Positions 23,790 through 31,936 of a stretch of DNA of 41,347 nt are shown here, piece by piece. The DNA is taken from assembly GCA_964646405.1 (NCBI GenBank), contig CAZYDV010000014.1, positions 1 through 41,347 on the forward strand, read 5' to 3'. Numbering within the stretch: position 1 is the first letter of the stretch; each line of letters opens with the position of its first letter. The notes below the pieces were generated by a model, which saw only the letters and a program-made list of their open reading frames with translations, was not told the DNA's origin and ran no database searches. The stretch comes from CAKZSB01 sp964646405 (GTDB taxonomy: Bacteria > Pseudomonadota > Gammaproteobacteria > Granulosicoccales > Granulosicoccaceae). A program made the translations under genes and the position numbers.

Positions 23790-24677
23790 TCAGGCAATTT
23801 TATACTCGCCTTCTAACGATAATTGTCCCGCAGTACTGACAACCGCATTGGCGGCAATAAGGTATTCGATAGACCCGAGAACACTATGCGCGGCTGCACC
23901 GTACATGGCGGTATCGAGCTCGGTATAGATCAAAGGCACCATATCGACAACCCGTGTGGTACCGCCGGCGATACAGTTACGCACCTGATCGATGCGCTGC
24001 ATGCGGTGATCGTACAGGCAGCGGATATAGTGGTTAGGTGAGGCAATTGGACCACCGTGGGCGGGAAAGAGGATGCGGTCATTGCGCTGCAGTAACTTTT
24101 CCAGGCTCTGCATGTAGTCCTTCATGTTGCCATCTGGCGGCGATACGATCGTGGTCGACCATCCCATCACCAGGTCCCCACACAATAGCGTATCGTCTGC
24201 CAGCGCAAAGCTCATGTGGTTGATGCTGTGGCCCGGCGTATGCAGGCACTCGACCTGCCAGTCGGCGCCAACAATGATTTGACCGTCGACGATGGTTTGA
24301 TCCGGGACAAACTCGAAATCGCCACCGGCGGCGTCAGCACTCAGCCGACCGAGCCCGTGAGGACCCATGGCCCAGGTTTCGGCGTCGCAATAGCGCTGCA
24401 GCAGTTGGCAACCGGGAGAGTGATCGATGTGGGTATGCGTGACCAGAATATGGCTGATCCGCTCACCAGTGGTCGCTGCCAGCAAGGCCTGAATATGGGC
24501 CTCATCGGCAGGTCCAGGATCGACGATCGCCACGTCGCCCTGCCCGATGATATAAGTGCCTGTGCCGTACAGCGTAAAGGATCCGCTGTTGGGACAGATA
24601 ACACGACGCAAGCCGGGCTGCAGTTGATCTGGCTTGCCGTAGGTGAAGTCGAGTTCACGCGAAAATGGTATGTCCAA
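23790..24677 (-). CDS. MBL-fold metallo-hydrolase (LACTB2/glyoxalase II-like)
   Basis: A 295-residue metallo-beta-lactamase-fold hydrolase. The metal motif is THTHIDHSPG (about 79-88), with later ligands in LHTPGHSINHM, LCGDLVMGW and FPAHGGPI. The C-terminal helical part fits LACTB2-like proteins. It probably hydrolyses a thioester or phosphoester; the substrate is not clear. No ATG is available near the N-terminus; TTG 24677 keeps the conserved start. It follows bkdB by 78 bp on the same strand and could be read through from the bkd operon. Confidence 0.85.
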   Translation of the reverse strand: MDIPFSRELDFTYGKPDQLQPGLRRVICPNSGSFTLYGTGTYIIGQGDVAIVDPGPADEAHIQALLAATTGERISHILVTHTHIDHSPGCQLLQRYCDAETWAMGPHGLGRLSADAAGGDFEFVPDQTIVDGQIIVGADWQVECLHTPGHSINHMSFALADDTLLCGDLVMGWSTTIVSPPDGNMKDYMQSLEKLLQRNDRILFPAHGGPIASPNHYIRCLYDHRMQRIDQVRNCIAGGTTRVVDMVPLIYTELDTAMYGAAAHSVLGSIEYLIAANAVVSTAGQLSLEGEYKIA

Positions 24678-24755
24678 GGCGTATCCGCTGAGTTGTCGGT
24701 TAGCCTATGCTGCGACGCGCGAACCGTTTTGGCAACCGCCAATAGCCATGCCGCG

Positions 24756-26096
24756 CTACATGAAGATCGTCGCCGGATACTCCAGCAGTGTTTTGATGCG
24801 TTGAACGAACTGCGCCGCGTCGTAGCCGTCCACCGCGCGGTGATCGAACGAACTGGACAGATTCATGATTTTGCGCTCGCTGATCACTCCGTTGGAGACG
24901 TGCGCTCGATCGACAATCTTGTTGACGGCGATTATCGCCACTTCCGGGTGATTGATCACGGGTGTCGAGACAATGCCGCCCAGTGCGCCAAGACTCGAGA
25001 GAGTGATCGTCGATCCGAGCAGATCGTCACGTGCCGCAGTGCCCTCTCGTGCGGCGGCCGCGAGCGTGCGAATGCGCTCGGACAGCAGATCGATCGAGCT
25101 GGCGCCCGCGTTGCGTATCACGGGCACCATCAGACCCGCCGGCGTCTGTGTCGCCAGACCGACATGGACATCGGCGTATTGTTGAATCACTCCGTCGTCG
25201 TCATTGAAGCGCGCATTCATTTGTGGAAAGTCGGCCACTGCCACAGCCAGTGCTTTAATGATGAACGGCAACAAAGTTGGCGCACTGGCGGCGCTCGCAG
25301 CCTGTGCCTTGAGGTGTTCGCGCAATCGCGACAGCTCAGTGACATCGACCTCCTCGACATAAGTGAAATGCGGGATCGTCTGTTTGGACTTCTGCATTCG
25401 ATTGGCGATCTGTCGACGCAACCCCACCAGCGGCACATCGACAATCTCACCGCTATCGGCGCGCACGCCGCTCGCCAGCAGGGCATCCAGATCGGCGTGC
25501 TGAATCTGTCCGCCAGCCCCTGAACCCGTCACCGAGCCCAGATCGACGCCAAGCGCCCGGGCGCGTTGCCGAACCGCAGGAGCGGCCAGTATCCGCCCGT
25601 TGTTGGCCGCCTCAGCCGACCCGGATTCAACTATTACAGGCTGAGCCGGACGCTGCGCAGTATCGATTGACGGGGCGACTACAGCAGGGGCTTCAGAGGT
25701 TTGCGGTTGGGCATCAGCCGCCGCACTGGCCGCGACCGCTGCCGGACGCTGTTCAACCTTGGGCGTTGCGGGTGCGGCAGGGGTTACGGTTGCGGCAGGC
25801 TCGGGCATAGACGGCGTGGAGTCAGCAGTAGCCGTTGCCGAATCCGATGACGTCGCACCGACATCAAGCACGACAAAATCGGCGCCGACCGCGAGCGTAC
25901 TGCCAAGCTCCGCACCCAGCGACACCACCCGCCCATTGGCCGGAGACGGTATCTCTACGGTTGCCTTGTCGGTCATCACCGCACCGAGCATCTGGTCTTC
26001 CTGAACGACATCGCCGGGCGACACCGCCCATTCGACAACCTCGGCTTCGGCGACACCTTCGCCCACATCTGGCAATTTGACGATTCTTTGGGTCAT
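24756..26096 (-). CDS. bkdB: Branched-chain alpha-keto acid dehydrogenase E2 (lipoyl acyltransferase)
   Basis: A 446-residue E2. The single lipoyl domain (1-80) carries Lys44 in VMTDKATVEIPSP. A long Ala/Pro linker (about 83-160) precedes the peripheral-subunit-binding domain (about 169-208: APAVRQRARALGVDL). The catalytic domain ends with SSSFDHRAVDGYDAA, giving the active His and Asp. It transfers branched acyl groups to CoA. Its ATG directly abuts the E1-beta stop (TAGATG). No E3 (lipoamide dehydrogenase) gene follows, so E3 must come from elsewhere. Confidence 0.93.
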   Translation of the reverse strand: MTQRIVKLPDVGEGVAEAEVVEWAVSPGDVVQEDQMLGAVMTDKATVEIPSPANGRVVSLGAELGSTLAVGADFVVLDVGATSSDSATATADSTPSMPEPAATVTPAAPATPKVEQRPAAVAASAAADAQPQTSEAPAVVAPSIDTAQRPAQPVIVESGSAEAANNGRILAAPAVRQRARALGVDLGSVTGSGAGGQIQHADLDALLASGVRADSGEIVDVPLVGLRRQIANRMQKSKQTIPHFTYVEEVDVTELSRLREHLKAQAASAASAPTLLPFIIKALAVAVADFPQMNARFNDDDGVIQQYADVHVGLATQTPAGLMVPVIRNAGASSIDLLSERIRTLAAAAREGTAARDDLLGSTITLSSLGALGGIVSTPVINHPEVAIIAVNKIVDRAHVSNGVISERKIMNLSSSFDHRAVDGYDAAQFVQRIKTLLEYPATIFM

Positions 26097-27110
26097 CTAA
26101 TACTCCATCGCGCGCTTACAGGCTGCGGCTACGCGTTTCGGTCCGGGGAAGTAGTGCCACTCCTGAGCGTGCGGATAGGGGGTATCCCAACCCGTCACGC
26201 GCGTGATCGGTGCCTCGAGTGAGCTAAAGCAGGTCTCCTGCACTTGCGCCGACAACTCGGCACCGAAACCGGAGGTCAACGTTGCCTCGTGCACGATCAC
26301 GCAGCGCCCGGTCTTTTTCACTGACGTCTCAATGGCCTCGATATCCAGTGGCAGCAAGGAACGCAAATCAATCACTTCGGCGTCTATTCCCGCCTCCTCG
26401 ACTGCCGCCAATGCGACGAAAACCATGGTGCCGTAAGTGACGATGGTCAGATCGGCGCCCTCGCGCCTGATCGCGGCCTCGCCGAGCGGTACCCGATAAT
26501 GCCCGGCCGGAACTTCGCCCAGTGGATGATCAGACCAGGGCTGAACCGGTTTGTCGTGGTGCCCGTCGAAGGGCCCGTTGTAGACCCGCTTGGGCTCTAG
26601 GAAAATAACCGGATCATCGTCCTCGATCGAGGCGATCAATAAACCCTTGGCATCGTAGGGATTGGATGGCATCACGGTTTTCAGGCCGGCAACATGAGTG
26701 AACAGCGCCTCGGGACTCTGACTGTGAGTTTGTCCACCGAATATGCCGCCACCACAAGGCATACGCACCGTCATGGGTGATGTGAACTGGCCATTGGAGC
26801 GATGCCGCAGCCGCGCTGCCTCCTGAGTGAGCTGGTCGTAGGCGGGATAGACATAATCGGCGAACTGGACTTCAGCCACCGGACGCAGGCCATAGGCCCC
26901 CATGCCCACTGCCACGCCAACGATACCGCTCTCGTTGATGGGGGTGTCGAACACCCGCGAGCTGCCGTACTTTTCCTGCAGACCGTCAGTGCATCGGAAC
27001 ACGCCGCCAAAATAGCCAACGTCCTCGCCAAACACCACGACATTGTCATCGCGCAGCAGCATCACATCCATCGCGTCGCGCACGGCCTCGATCATGTTCA
27101 TCTGGCTCAT
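26097..27110 (-). CDS. bkdA2: Branched-chain alpha-keto acid dehydrogenase E1 beta subunit
   Basis: A 337-residue transketolase-like beta subunit. It has FGEDVGYFGGVFRCTDGL, TPINESGIVGVAVGMGAYGLRPVAEVQF, RMPCGGGIFGG and the C-terminal DLRSLLPLDIEAI and VHEATLTSGFGAEL. With E1 alpha it decarboxylates keto acids from Leu, Ile and Val and loads the acyl group onto lipoyl-E2. It starts three bases after the E1-alpha stop. Confidence 0.94.
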   Translation of the reverse strand: MSQMNMIEAVRDAMDVMLLRDDNVVVFGEDVGYFGGVFRCTDGLQEKYGSSRVFDTPINESGIVGVAVGMGAYGLRPVAEVQFADYVYPAYDQLTQEAARLRHRSNGQFTSPMTVRMPCGGGIFGGQTHSQSPEALFTHVAGLKTVMPSNPYDAKGLLIASIEDDDPVIFLEPKRVYNGPFDGHHDKPVQPWSDHPLGEVPAGHYRVPLGEAAIRREGADLTIVTYGTMVFVALAAVEEAGIDAEVIDLRSLLPLDIEAIETSVKKTGRCVIVHEATLTSGFGAELSAQVQETCFSSLEAPITRVTGWDTPYPHAQEWHYFPGPKRVAAACKRAMEY

Positions 27111-27113
27111 CGC

Positions 27114-28343
27114 TCAATACCCCTGACGAATTTGTTCGAGCTGGCGCTGAAGGTGCGATGGCATGTCTTTGTAGACGCCCTCGAACATCTGTCGTGCCGG
27201 TGGGCGCGGCCCCTCGCCAAGGGTGCCGTAGGTTTCTGCCTCCTTGGCGGTGGCGAGCATCTCAGCGGCGGCATCTTCTTCGAGTTGTCGATGCTGCTCC
27301 TCGCTCCAGCAGCCGCGATGGATCAGATAGTTTTTCAGCCGCACGATCGGGTCGCCCAGCGGCCACGCATCGGACTCTTCGCGCGGTCGATATTTAGATG
27401 GATCATCCGAGGTTGAATGCGCGGCAACCCGATAGGTGACCCACTCGATCAGGGTGGGTCCGAGATTTCGGCGCGCGCGCTCGATCGCCCAGCTCGAGGC
27501 GGCATGTACCGCTAGAAAATCATTGCCATCGACGCGCAGCGACGGTATCCCGTAACCATGCGCACGCGACGCAAAGGTGGCGGCATTACCCGACGCGATA
27601 CCCTGAAAACTCGAAATCGCCCACTGGTTATTGACGACATTCAGCACCACAGGCGCACGATAGACCGAGGCATAGACCAGCGCAGAATGAAAGTCATTGG
27701 AGGCCGTGGCGCCATCGCCAATCCAGGCCGACGCGATCGCCGTATCGCCTTTGATCGCCGAGGCCATGGCGTAGCCGACCGCCTGCACGTACTGTGTGCC
27801 GAGATTGCCCGAAATGGTGAAAAAGCCCGAGTCTCGCACCGAGTACATGACCGGCAACTGGCGACCACGCAGTATGTCACCCGAATTCGAATACACCTGG
27901 CACATCATCTCCAGCACGGAATAGCCCGCGGTTAGCAGCAACCCCTGCTGGCGATAGGTCGGGAAATTCATATCGCCGGGCGACAGTGCCATTTGCTGTG
28001 CACAGGCGATCGCTTCCTCACCGGTGCACTGCACGTAGAATGATGTCTTGCCCTGCCGCTGTGCCATCAGCATTCTGGCGTCATAGGCACGCGTACGCAC
28101 CATGGCAGTGAGGCCGGCTATTGCGGCGTCGTCGGCCAGTGTGCCGGCCCACGGACCGACCGCCTCACCGGAGCGATTCAATACACGCATGATCGTGTGC
28201 GCCAGCGGCTTGATGTCTTCGCTGGCAACATCCTCAGGCGGCCTGTCCACAGTGCCGGCCGGTGGGATTTCCACGTGCGAGAAGTCGGGCTCGTCACCAG
28301 GCCGCACGGCGGGCATCGGGACGTGAAAGCGCAATCGGTTCAT
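27114..28343 (-). CDS. bkdA1: Branched-chain alpha-keto acid dehydrogenase E1 alpha subunit
   Basis: A 409-residue thiamine-diphosphate enzyme subunit. The N-terminus (MNRLRFHVPMPAVRPGDEPD) and the TPP motif GDGATASNDF...VVNNQWAIS match Pseudomonas BkdA1. YRVAAHSTSDDPSKYRP carries the phosphorylation-loop homologue. ATG 28343 was chosen for this family-like N-terminus, with GGAGG upstream; in-frame starts further up give unconserved sequence. It is the first gene of bkdA1-bkdA2-bkdB and is divergent from purD. A TTAACA/TATGGT promoter and an inverted repeat lie just upstream. Confidence 0.94.
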   Translation of the reverse strand: MNRLRFHVPMPAVRPGDEPDFSHVEIPPAGTVDRPPEDVASEDIKPLAHTIMRVLNRSGEAVGPWAGTLADDAAIAGLTAMVRTRAYDARMLMAQRQGKTSFYVQCTGEEAIACAQQMALSPGDMNFPTYRQQGLLLTAGYSVLEMMCQVYSNSGDILRGRQLPVMYSVRDSGFFTISGNLGTQYVQAVGYAMASAIKGDTAIASAWIGDGATASNDFHSALVYASVYRAPVVLNVVNNQWAISSFQGIASGNAATFASRAHGYGIPSLRVDGNDFLAVHAASSWAIERARRNLGPTLIEWVTYRVAAHSTSDDPSKYRPREESDAWPLGDPIVRLKNYLIHRGCWSEEQHRQLEEDAAAEMLATAKEAETYGTLGEGPRPPARQMFEGVYKDMPSHLQRQLEQIRQGY

Positions 28344-28362
28344 CTCTGGAGATTCCTCCGGA

Positions 28363-28379
28363 TCAGGTCCCACACCTGA
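28363..28379 (-). promoter_or_regulatory. Inverted repeat in the bkd leader
   Basis: TCAGGT, CCCAC, ACCTGA: a 6-bp stem with a 5-nt loop, between the likely bkd transcription start and the bkdA1 ribosome site. It could be an operator or an RNA hairpin that affects translation. No bkdR-like regulator lies in the window. Confidence 0.35.
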
Positions 28380-28392
28380 CTGGGTGGCTGTT

Positions 28393-28421
28393 ACCATATG
28401 CGTTTGACCGTAGTTTGTTAA
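28393..28421 (-). promoter_or_regulatory. Predicted promoter of the bkd operon
   Basis: On the minus strand TTAACA (28421-28416) and TATGGT (28398-28393) are separated by 17 bp, close to a sigma-70 promoter. The start would fall near 28386, about 43 bases before the bkdA1 ATG. I found no equally clear promoter for purD on the other strand. Confidence 0.45.
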
Positions 28422-28543
28422 ATTGGCTCCCGGCTCTCGGGCCGAGGCCTGCAGTGAACTTGCACGGCAGATACCAGAACCTGCCACGCTGTGCGATAGA
28501 CCTCTCAACCCAACCGCTGCGGCGAACCAACAAGAGTAAAGGC

Positions 28544-29839
28544 TTGAACATCCTGATTATAGGCAATGGTGGACGGGAACATGCGTTGGCCTGGAAAACC
28601 GCCAGTGTGCCGGCGGTGGATCAGGTGTTTGTCGCCCCCGGCAATGCCGGCACAGCCGCCGAACCCGGTGTGAAGAACATCGGCATCGGCGTTGGCGAAA
28701 TCGACCAACTGGCCGATTTTGCCGCCGACAATCAGGTTGACCTGACCCTCGTCGGTCCCGAGGCGCCACTGGTTGCCGGCATCGTCGATCACTTTGCGGC
28801 CCGCGGCCTGAAGATTTTTGGCCCGACCGCAGCCGCCGCCGAACTGGAAGGCAGCAAGGCCTATTGCAAGGCGTTTCTCGAACGCCACCAAATCCCCACC
28901 GCCGAATATCAGGTCTTTACCGAAACGGCTCCGGCACTCGCCTACATCGAAGAGAAATCTGCCCCGTTAGTGATCAAGGCCGATGGTCTGGCCGCCGGCA
29001 AGGGCGTAGTGATCGCCCATACCATAGAAGCCGCAAACAAGGCCGTGCTCGACATGCTCGACCATCGCCAGTTCGGTGACGCGGGCAGCCGCGTAGTCAT
29101 TGAAGAATTTCTGGTTGGCGAGGAAATCAGTTTCATCTGCATGGCCGATGGCGAACACCTGCTGCCGATAGCCACATCACAGGACCACAAAGCCCGCGAC
29201 GAGGGCGACACCGGCCCCAACACCGGCGGTATGGGGGCTTATTCGCCGGCACCGCTGGTCGACGATGCGCTGCATCGCCGCATCATGGACACCATCATGC
29301 TGCCGACACTGGCCGGAATGAAGGCAGATGGCCGGCCGTTTACCGGCTTTTTATACGCGGGATTGATGATTGCCCCAGATGGCTCACCCAAAGTGCTCGA
29401 ATACAATGTCCGCATGGGCGACCCTGAAACTCAGCCAATTCTGATGCGCCTCGAATCGAATCTGGTGGCGCTGTGCCAGGCTGCCGTGGCGGGCACGCTG
29501 GACCAGCAATCGCCTGACTGGCGCGATGACTTTGCCCTTGGCGTGGTCATGGCGGCGGGTGGTTATCCGGGGAGCTACGACACCGGCCTTACGATCACCG
29601 GCGATGCTTTCAACGCACAGCAAAGCGATGCCAGCCGGGTGTTTCACGCCGGCACCGCACTCGATGGCAGCGGCAATACCGTGACAGCAGGAGGCCGCGT
29701 GGTATGCGTGACGGCGTTGGGAGAGACGGTTTCCAGTGCCCAGCGAGCCGCCTATGAGAGAGTCTCGCGAATCCATTGGGACGGGGCGTTCTTTCGACGT
29801 GACATCGGCCATCGGGCCGCCAATAGAGAAAACAGCTAG
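28544..29839 (+). CDS. purD: Phosphoribosylamine-glycine ligase PurD
   Basis: A 431-residue GAR synthetase, the second step of de novo purine synthesis, joining glycine to phosphoribosylamine with ATP. It begins NILIIGNGGREHALAWK and has the ATP-grasp core APLVIKADGLAAGKGVVIA, EEFLVGEEISF, DHKARDEGDTGPNTGGMGAYSP and LEYNVRMGDPETQ. The frame is open far upstream, but the conserved start is TTG 28544 with AAGAG seven bases before; no ATG is available there. Length matches E. coli (429). It is convergent with rho across 22 bp. Confidence 0.95.
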   Translation: MNILIIGNGGREHALAWKTASVPAVDQVFVAPGNAGTAAEPGVKNIGIGVGEIDQLADFAADNQVDLTLVGPEAPLVAGIVDHFAARGLKIFGPTAAAAELEGSKAYCKAFLERHQIPTAEYQVFTETAPALAYIEEKSAPLVIKADGLAAGKGVVIAHTIEAANKAVLDMLDHRQFGDAGSRVVIEEFLVGEEISFICMADGEHLLPIATSQDHKARDEGDTGPNTGGMGAYSPAPLVDDALHRRIMDTIMLPTLAGMKADGRPFTGFLYAGLMIAPDGSPKVLEYNVRMGDPETQPILMRLESNLVALCQAAVAGTLDQQSPDWRDDFALGVVMAAGGYPGSYDTGLTITGDAFNAQQSDASRVFHAGTALDGSGNTVTAGGRVVCVTALGETVSSAQRAAYERVSRIHWDGAFFRRDIGHRAANRENS

Positions 29840-29861
29840 GTACGAAGTTTCAGGCGCTTAG

Positions 29862-31118
29862 CTAGCGCTTCATCGCATCGAAGAATTCACTGTTGGTCTT
29901 GGTTTGCTGCAGGCGACCCATCAGAAATTCCATCGCCTCGATTTCGTCCATCGGGTGCAGGAACTTTCGCAGCACCCAAATCTTTTGCAGCTCTTCGGGT
30001 TCGATCATCAGCTCCTCCCGACGCGTACCGGAGCGATTGACACTGATCGCCGGAAAGACGCGCTTTTCAGCGATACGTCGATCCAGGTGCAATTCCATGT
30101 TACCCGTGCCTTTGAATTCTTCGTAAATGACCTCGTCCATTTTCGAGCCGGTATCGACGAGCGTGGTGGCGACGATGGTTAAGGAGCCCCCCTCTTCGAT
30201 GTTTCGGGCGGCGCCAAAGAATCGCTTCGGGCGATGCAGCGCGTGCGCGTCGACACCACCGGTCAGTACCTTGCCACTGGACGGGATCACGGTGTTGTAA
30301 GCGCGTGCCAGACGTGTGATTGAATCGAGCAGGATCACTACATCCTGCTTGTGCTCTACCAGCCGCTTGGCTTTCTCGATCACCATTTCAGCCACTTGCA
30401 CGTGGCGGCTGGCCGGCTCATCGAAGGTGCTGGAGACGACTTCGCCCTGGACCATGCGCTCCATCTCGGTGACTTCTTCCGGTCGCTCATCGATCAGCAG
30501 CACGATCAGGAAACACTCTGGATCATTGGCGGCGATGCTCTGCGCGATGTTCTGCAAAATCATGGTTTTGCCGGCTTTCGGCGGCGACACGATTAGCGCC
30601 CGCTGCCCCTTGCCGATGGGTGCAACGAAATCGATCGTGCGTGCGGTGATGTCCTCGGTGCTGCCGTTACCTAACTCCAGCGTCAGTCGGTTTGTAGCGT
30701 GCAGCGGCGTGAGGTTTTCAAACAGGACTTTGTTTCGAGCCTGCTCTGGCGGGCCAAAGTTGATTTCATCAACTTTCAGCAGCGCAAAATATCGCTCTCC
30801 ATCCTTGGGCGGTCGAATCTTGCCGGAAATGGTATCGCCGGTACGCAGGTTGAAACGCCGAATCTGACTCGGTGAAACGTAGATGTCGTCGGGGCCTGCC
30901 AGATAGGAGCTGTCGGCGGAACGCAAGAATCCGAATCCATCCTGCAGGATTTCGAGAACGCCACTGCCAAAGATATCCTCACCCTTTTTTGAGTGAGCTT
31001 TGAGCAACGAAAATATGATGTCTTGTTTGCGCGAGCGCGCGACATTGTCTATGCCAGCCGTTTGCGCAAGCTCGATCAACTCGCTGGCGGACTTTTTCTT
31101 TAGATCGGTGAGATTCAT
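29862..31118 (-). CDS. rho: Transcription termination factor Rho
   Basis: A 418-residue RNA-dependent helicase hexamer subunit. The N-terminal domain begins MNLTDLKKKSASELIELAQ. The RNA-binding OSB fold includes GFGFLRSADSSYLAGPDDIYVSPSQIRRF. Walker A is SPPKAGKTMI, Walker B is FLIVLLIDERPEE, and the Q-loop and R-loop regions are SSGKVLTGGVDAHAL and LMIEPEELQ. Same length as in E. coli. It lies downstream of trxA on the same strand, as in E. coli, with a 350-bp leader between them. Confidence 0.98.
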   Translation of the reverse strand: MNLTDLKKKSASELIELAQTAGIDNVARSRKQDIIFSLLKAHSKKGEDIFGSGVLEILQDGFGFLRSADSSYLAGPDDIYVSPSQIRRFNLRTGDTISGKIRPPKDGERYFALLKVDEINFGPPEQARNKVLFENLTPLHATNRLTLELGNGSTEDITARTIDFVAPIGKGQRALIVSPPKAGKTMILQNIAQSIAANDPECFLIVLLIDERPEEVTEMERMVQGEVVSSTFDEPASRHVQVAEMVIEKAKRLVEHKQDVVILLDSITRLARAYNTVIPSSGKVLTGGVDAHALHRPKRFFGAARNIEEGGSLTIVATTLVDTGSKMDEVIYEEFKGTGNMELHLDRRIAEKRVFPAISVNRSGTRREELMIEPEELQKIWVLRKFLHPMDEIEAMEFLMGRLQQTKTNSEFFDAMKR

Positions 31119-31471
31119 AGTAGGCTGGTAGAGAGGTTTCGACGAGCGGCGCGAGGATACGCCCGGGGTCTGCTAACCGTCAGCGGAAAGCTGGATGAGC
31201 AAACGAGTGGCTGTCGCCAGTCAATCAAAGACTAAGGGTGCGCCGTTTTCGAGCGGGGATGAAACGGCCATAAACCTAGAAGGACTACTGACCATAGCAC
31301 GCGGCAGGCGGGACGTCCAGACTCAATTGACGCACGCAAATGGCGAGCCAATCGTGCTGCTGCAGCACTCGCCAGGCACTATAGGGTACGGGTACATCGG
31401 TGGGGTTGCGGACCGTCTGCCATTGCGTTTGAACAACAAACGGACCGCTGCATTGCTGCGATTGTCAGCGC
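31119..31471. other. rho leader / trxA-rho intergenic region
   Basis: A 353-bp stretch without a convincing gene; a plus-strand frame of 98 codons (31195-31491) runs into trxA and has no family look. The rho mRNA leader in other bacteria is a site of Rho autoregulation, and a long untranslated leader here fits that. On the minus strand a TATAGT (31383-31378) could be a -10 of a rho promoter. A nested hairpin is listed separately. Confidence 0.5.
31341..31374. promoter_or_regulatory. Nested hairpin in the rho leader
   Basis: Outer arms TGGCGA (31341-31346) and TCGCCA (31369-31374) enclose an inner stem GTGCTG/CAGCAC (31354-31368) with a 3-nt loop, leaving a 7-nt bulge on one side. It sits downstream of trxA and about 220 bp before rho, close to a possible -10. 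It could end part of the trxA transcription or shape the rho leader. There is no T-run. Confidence 0.35.
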
Positions 31472-31798
31472 CTAGGCGTTGCCATCGATGAAGGCAGTCA
31501 ACTGAGACTTCGACAGGGCACCCACCTTGGTGGCCTCGACCGAGCCGTTCTTGAACAGCATCAGGGTGGGTATTCCACGGATGCCGTACTTCGGCGGGGT
31601 GTTCTGGTTGTCGTCTATGTTGAGTTTGGCGATCTTGACTTTGTCGCCGAGCTCGTCGGCCATCTCTTCGAGGATCGGCGCGATCATCTTGCAGGGGCCA
31701 CACCACTCCGCCCAGTAGTCGACCAGCACCGGCACTTCAGATTGAAGGACTTCGGTCTCGAAGTTGTCATCGCTGAGATGGATGATTTTATCGCTCAC
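31472..31798 (-). CDS. trxA: Thioredoxin 1
   Basis: A 108-residue thioredoxin with the active site WAEWCGPCKM (Cys33, Cys36), followed by the conserved KLNIDDNQNTPPKYGIRGIPTLMLF with the cis-Pro. General disulfide reductase, and the usual electron donor for the MsrA/MsrB enzymes. Start GTG 31798, with AGGAGA seven bases before. Divergent from rhlB and upstream of rho. Confidence 0.97.
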   Translation of the reverse strand: MSDKIIHLSDDNFETEVLQSEVPVLVDYWAEWCGPCKMIAPILEEMADELGDKVKIAKLNIDDNQNTPPKYGIRGIPTLMLFKNGSVEATKVGALSKSQLTAFIDGNA

Positions 31799-31936
31799 AA
31801 ATTTCTCCTGACAGGCCCTCTGTCATTGTGCACCAATTGTTGTGGTTGAGCAGTATATTTCAAGCTGCTCACGTGGACGTGCGTTTGGACAACAATGCAA
31901 AAAACGCGTTCACACTAAATAGGCTATCATTCGGTG

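Noticed and set aside
29854..29868. Hairpin GCGCT/AGCGC between the convergent purD and rho stops
   Set aside because: Only five pairs, no T-run, and it overlaps the rho stop; too weak to call a terminator.
31195..31491. 98-codon plus-strand frame in the rho leader
   Set aside because: It overlaps the trxA 3' end antisense and shows no family look.
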